Below are positions 61,771 to 64,000 of a DNA stretch of 64,000 nucleotides, piece after piece. Every line of letters begins with the position of its first letter. The stretch's first letter is position 1. The notes below the pieces were generated by a model. The model worked only from the letters and a program-made list of their open reading frames with translations. It was not told where the DNA came from and did no database searches. Source of the DNA: Paraburkholderia diazotrophica (GTDB lineage: Bacteria; Pseudomonadota; Gammaproteobacteria; Burkholderiales; Burkholderiaceae); contig NZ_FNYE01000013.1 of the NCBI RefSeq assembly GCF_900108945.1, positions 124,001 through 188,000 of the forward strand, in the 5' to 3' direction. The position numbers and the translations under genes are program-made.

Positions 61771-61860
61771 ATGGACGGCGATGCGCTCTTCTTCGCGGCG
61801 AACACCGAAGGCACATGGGCAGTCAATGAATCCATGCGCAAGGGCGATGTCATCTTCTGA
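61771..61860 (+). pseudogene. C-terminal fragment of a cupin gene
   Basis: A plus-strand frame encodes IHFMDGDALFFAANTEGTW... and ends ...RKGDVIF. This is the ending of the small cupins with the pattern GDA-x-FFPA-x-T-x-GTW. A stop codon lies in frame just before it, at 61753-61755, and no ribosome-binding site or full domain precedes it. Only about 30 codons remain, so it is a decayed remnant in the 160-base gap after the hydrolase gene. Confidence 0.62.
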
Positions 61861-61900
61861 AGCGCGTCCACGCGTGCGCAAGTGGATCATTCAGGAAGCG

Positions 61901-62317
61901 CTAGGCGACATGCGCATCGTCGGGCGCAAATATCCGCGTCCTGGCTTGCGCGACGCGCTTCTTCAAACAGGCATCGAACTCGGCTGACCGCGATTTCTGG
62001 CGCGTACGCTCCACAAAGGCACTCGGCGTCATGCCGCACAAGCGCTTGAAATGCCGCGCCAGATGGCTTTGATCGAAAAAGCCCACTTCCGTCGCGACGA
62101 CCGATCCGGGTACGCCCGCAAGCAATAAGGTCTGTGCTCGGCGCACGCGCAACTCGCACAGATACTTGTACGGCGAAAGCCCGAATTGCTCACGAAACAC
62201 TGTCGCGAAGCGCGATACGCTCAGCGCCGAGAGATCCGCGAGCTGCGCGAGGCTCACGGTCTTGTCGAAATTGGCTTCGATATACGCGAGCGCGTCGATC
62301 AGATTGGCTTGGCTCAT
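61901..62317 (-). CDS. AraC-family transcriptional regulator, DNA-binding domain only
   Basis: A 138-residue protein consisting of the two helix-turn-helix motifs of AraC/XylS regulators: NLIDALAYIEANFDKTVSLAQLADLSALSVSRFATVFR (residues 5-42) and a second half ending RHFKRLCGMTPSAF. There is no separate effector domain, so it may act as a small constitutive or protein-controlled activator. Its ATG overlaps the stop of the FAD oxidoreductase gene (ATGA). It is in the operon with the oxidoreductases and probably controls them. Confidence 0.86.
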   Translation of the reverse strand: MSQANLIDALAYIEANFDKTVSLAQLADLSALSVSRFATVFREQFGLSPYKYLCELRVRRAQTLLLAGVPGSVVATEVGFFDQSHLARHFKRLCGMTPSAFVERTRQKSRSAEFDACLKKRVAQARTRIFAPDDAHVA

Positions 62318-63483
62318 GGTGAAGTCTGGGAAGTAACCGATTCGGCGTGCGTCGACGAAGCGCGCTGAAATCGTCCAATGGAAAACGAAGCGAGATCGAT
62401 GGGCGTGCTGCCCGTATCGAGCAATTCGGCGAGCGTTTCGCCGACGCCCGGGCCAATCTGAAAACCGGAACCGGAAAAGCCGAATGCATAGAACAAACCG
62501 TCTGCTTTCGTGCTCGGGCCGATCACCGGCTCCGAATCCGGCAGATAACTTTCCACGCCACTCCACACGCGAATCACATGCAGCGGACGCATCGCGGGGA
62601 CCATGCGGAGGAACTGCGCCATCTGCGCGACGGTGTTGTCAGGCAGCACGCCTGCGCGGCGGGTCGTTGCATCCACCGGGACGGTCGGGCCGCCGCCCAG
62701 CACGATATTTCCGCGCGCTACCTGCCGGAAATACACGCTCTCTTCCTTGATCGACGTGTACACGCCCATCGAGAACCTGAACACGTAAGGCACGGGTTCC
62801 GTCACCGCCATTTGCGGGCCGCGCGCGACGAGCGGCACGGGCTCGCCGAATTGCGTCGACAGCGCATCGGCCCATGCGCCCGCGCAGATGAGTACCTGCT
62901 CCGCGCGATACACATCGCCCGTTGCGCTTTCGACGCGAAAGCCGCCTGCGTCCTTTTCGACGCGCACCACTTCGGTGTTCTCGACGATGCGCGCGCCGAG
63001 TCGTGCCGCCGCGCGTCCGAATGCGGGCGCGGCAAGGCGCGGGTTCGCGTGACCATCGAGCGGCGAGACGGATGCGGCGAGTACATCGCGGCCGAGAAAC
63101 GGAAAGCGCCTGAACATCGCCGCGCCATCGAGCACTTCGAGATCGAGGCCGTAGGCGCGCGCATCGGCGGCATAGCGATGAAAGTATTCGGCGTCACGCG
63201 CGTGATAGCACACGCGCGTATGACCCGACGGCAGGAACTCGACATCCTCGCCGAGCAATTCACGCGAACGCCGCCATGTTTCCAATGCGCGGTTCGACAT
63301 GGCGAGTTGTTCGAGCGCGCGTCCTTGCCGGCGCACGCCGCCGAAATTCACGCCGCTCGCCTGCTGCCCCGTCAAACCGCGTTCGAGCAGAATCACCGAG
63401 CGCTGGCGGCGGCGCAGAAAAAACGCAGTCGTCGTGCCGACGATGCCGCCGCCGATCACGATCACATCGGCATGCCCGTTCAT
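62314..63483 (-). CDS. FAD-dependent oxidoreductase (DadA/HcnC/opine oxidase-like)
   Basis: A 389-residue D-amino-acid-oxidase-fold protein. The FAD motif VIGGGIVGTTTAFFL is at the N-terminus, with typical GVNFGGVRRQGR and, near the end, PVIGPSTKADGLFYAFGFSGSGFQIGPGVG. It pairs with the partial protein upstream, whose start it overlaps by 4 bases. Such pairs are HcnBC, opine oxidase and hydroxyproline dehydrogenase subunits. It probably oxidises a secondary amine or D-amino acid. It precedes the AraC gene in the operon. Confidence 0.87.
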   Translation of the reverse strand: MNGHADVIVIGGGIVGTTTAFFLRRRQRSVILLERGLTGQQASGVNFGGVRRQGRALEQLAMSNRALETWRRSRELLGEDVEFLPSGHTRVCYHARDAEYFHRYAADARAYGLDLEVLDGAAMFRRFPFLGRDVLAASVSPLDGHANPRLAAPAFGRAAARLGARIVENTEVVRVEKDAGGFRVESATGDVYRAEQVLICAGAWADALSTQFGEPVPLVARGPQMAVTEPVPYVFRFSMGVYTSIKEESVYFRQVARGNIVLGGGPTVPVDATTRRAGVLPDNTVAQMAQFLRMVPAMRPLHVIRVWSGVESYLPDSEPVIGPSTKADGLFYAFGFSGSGFQIGPGVGETLAELLDTGSTPIDLASFSIGRFQRASSTHAESVTSQTSP

Positions 63484-64000
63484 TCGCTCGTCTCCATGTC
63501 CTCATGCGACGACAGCGCCATCGGCAAAGGTTTGACGGGTGCCTGGCCACGCAGGCGGCCGACCGCTTCGAGCGGCACACGCGCTTGCGCAGCGATGACT
63601 TCCGCGCCCGCATGCGCGCAGAAGCGGCCCTGACATCGGCCCATGCCGACGCGTGAGAACGCCTTTGCGCGATTCGCTTCTTTCGCGCCCATCTCATTCA
63701 CGACGCGTCGCAGCTCGCCTGCCGTGATCGCTTCGCATCGGCAAACGATGGTTTCATCCGGCAATGCCGCGGCGAATCGCGCGGGCCACGGAAACGCCGT
63801 GCGCAAGCCCGCGGCGAAGCGCGTGAAGCGTGATAGCTGCTTGCGCAACTCGACGGCCTCGGTGTCGTCGTGCCTCATGCCGATATCCTTCAATGCAGCC
63901 AGTGCCGCGAGCCGTCCGGCGCGCTCAGCCGCATCCGCGCCACGCACGCGCGCGCCATCGCCTGCGAGATAGACGCCTTTCACACTACTGCGCCCGTCCT
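63480..64000 (-). CDS. FAD/NAD(P)-binding oxidoreductase with C-terminal BFD-like iron-sulfur domain (5' end outside window)
   Basis: The C-terminal part (about 170 residues) of the HcnB/OoxA-like subunit of a multi-subunit amine dehydrogenase. KGVYLAGDGARVRGADAAERAG closes the FAD/NAD domain. A BFD-like [2Fe-2S] domain follows with CRCE and GRCQGRFC. The gene reads toward the window edge, so its start is outside. It is coupled with the downstream FAD oxidoreductase gene. Confidence 0.84.
   Translation of the reverse strand, partial: DGRSSVKGVYLAGDGARVRGADAAERAGRLAALAALKDIGMRHDDTEAVELRKQLSRFTRFAAGLRTAFPWPARFAAALPDETIVCRCEAITAGELRRVVNEMGAKEANRAKAFSRVGMGRCQGRFCAHAGAEVIAAQARVPLEAVGRLRGQAPVKPLPMALSSHEDMETSE

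Overview
The window is GC-rich proteobacterial DNA. Codon usage, gene families and small Burkholderia-type lineage genes point to a Burkholderiaceae member, most likely Paraburkholderia or Caballeronia. The mix of catabolic and accessory genes, with no ribosomal or tRNA genes, would fit a secondary chromosome or megaplasmid, but that is inference.

Layout. (1) 1-5.6 kb: the tail of a SulP transporter, NudC, an Ohr-type peroxidase, two LysR regulators and two small unknown proteins. (2) 5.6-15 kb: a probable sulfolactate (C3-sulfonate) locus. Two sulfolactate dehydrogenases of opposite type, a DctA-like symporter and the two subunits of a UxaA-family lyase (SuyB, SuyA) form one minus-strand operon. 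A GntR/UTRA regulator diverges from it, and a taurine/sulfonate-type ABC transporter preceded by a short leader frame and a strong hairpin follows. (3) 15-22 kb: a minus-strand operon for a second succinate dehydrogenase/fumarate reductase plus a two-subunit class I fumarase-type hydro-lyase. A TauE/SafE exporter and a LysR gene stand on either side of a perfect palindrome. The flavoprotein has Cys in place of the His that normally binds FAD covalently. (4) 22-33.6 kb: PpnP, a chemoreceptor, an orphan FtsI-type transpeptidase, an internally deleted TPR/glycosyltransferase, an M30-like lipoprotein protease, a MauG-type cytochrome c peroxidase, nested palindromic repeats, and small proteins including an LRAT-domain protein.

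(5) 34-53.6 kb is the most unusual region. It encodes a type I peptide secretion machine: a C39 peptidase-ABC exporter with two N-terminal cyclic-nucleotide-binding domains, a parvulin-type isomerase, an HlyD adaptor and a TolC-like channel. Four scattered cysteine-free small proteins carry double-glycine leaders; three of these leaders are exactly 26 residues long and share one motif. A fifth copy is a remnant. The same region holds a PP2C phosphatase, a two-FHA-domain membrane protein, a Ser/Thr kinase with HCD in place of HRD, a caspase-FGE fusion, two DUF4399 proteins and a sigma54 enhancer-binding protein. Near-consensus sigma54 promoters lie upstream of three of the peptide genes. The simplest reading is a contact-independent peptide (microcin- or signal-like) export system controlled by sigma54 and by threonine phosphorylation, much as type VI secretion can be.

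(6) 54-64 kb: a GNAT acetyltransferase and a catabolic block. It contains a GhrA-like reductase, a class III aminotransferase, an Lrp regulator, a TtuC-like dehydrogenase, a GabD-like dehydrogenase, an AstE/aspartoacylase-like hydrolase, an AraC regulator and an HcnBC/opine-oxidase-like flavoprotein pair. It looks like amine or amino-acid-derivative catabolism of unknown substrate.
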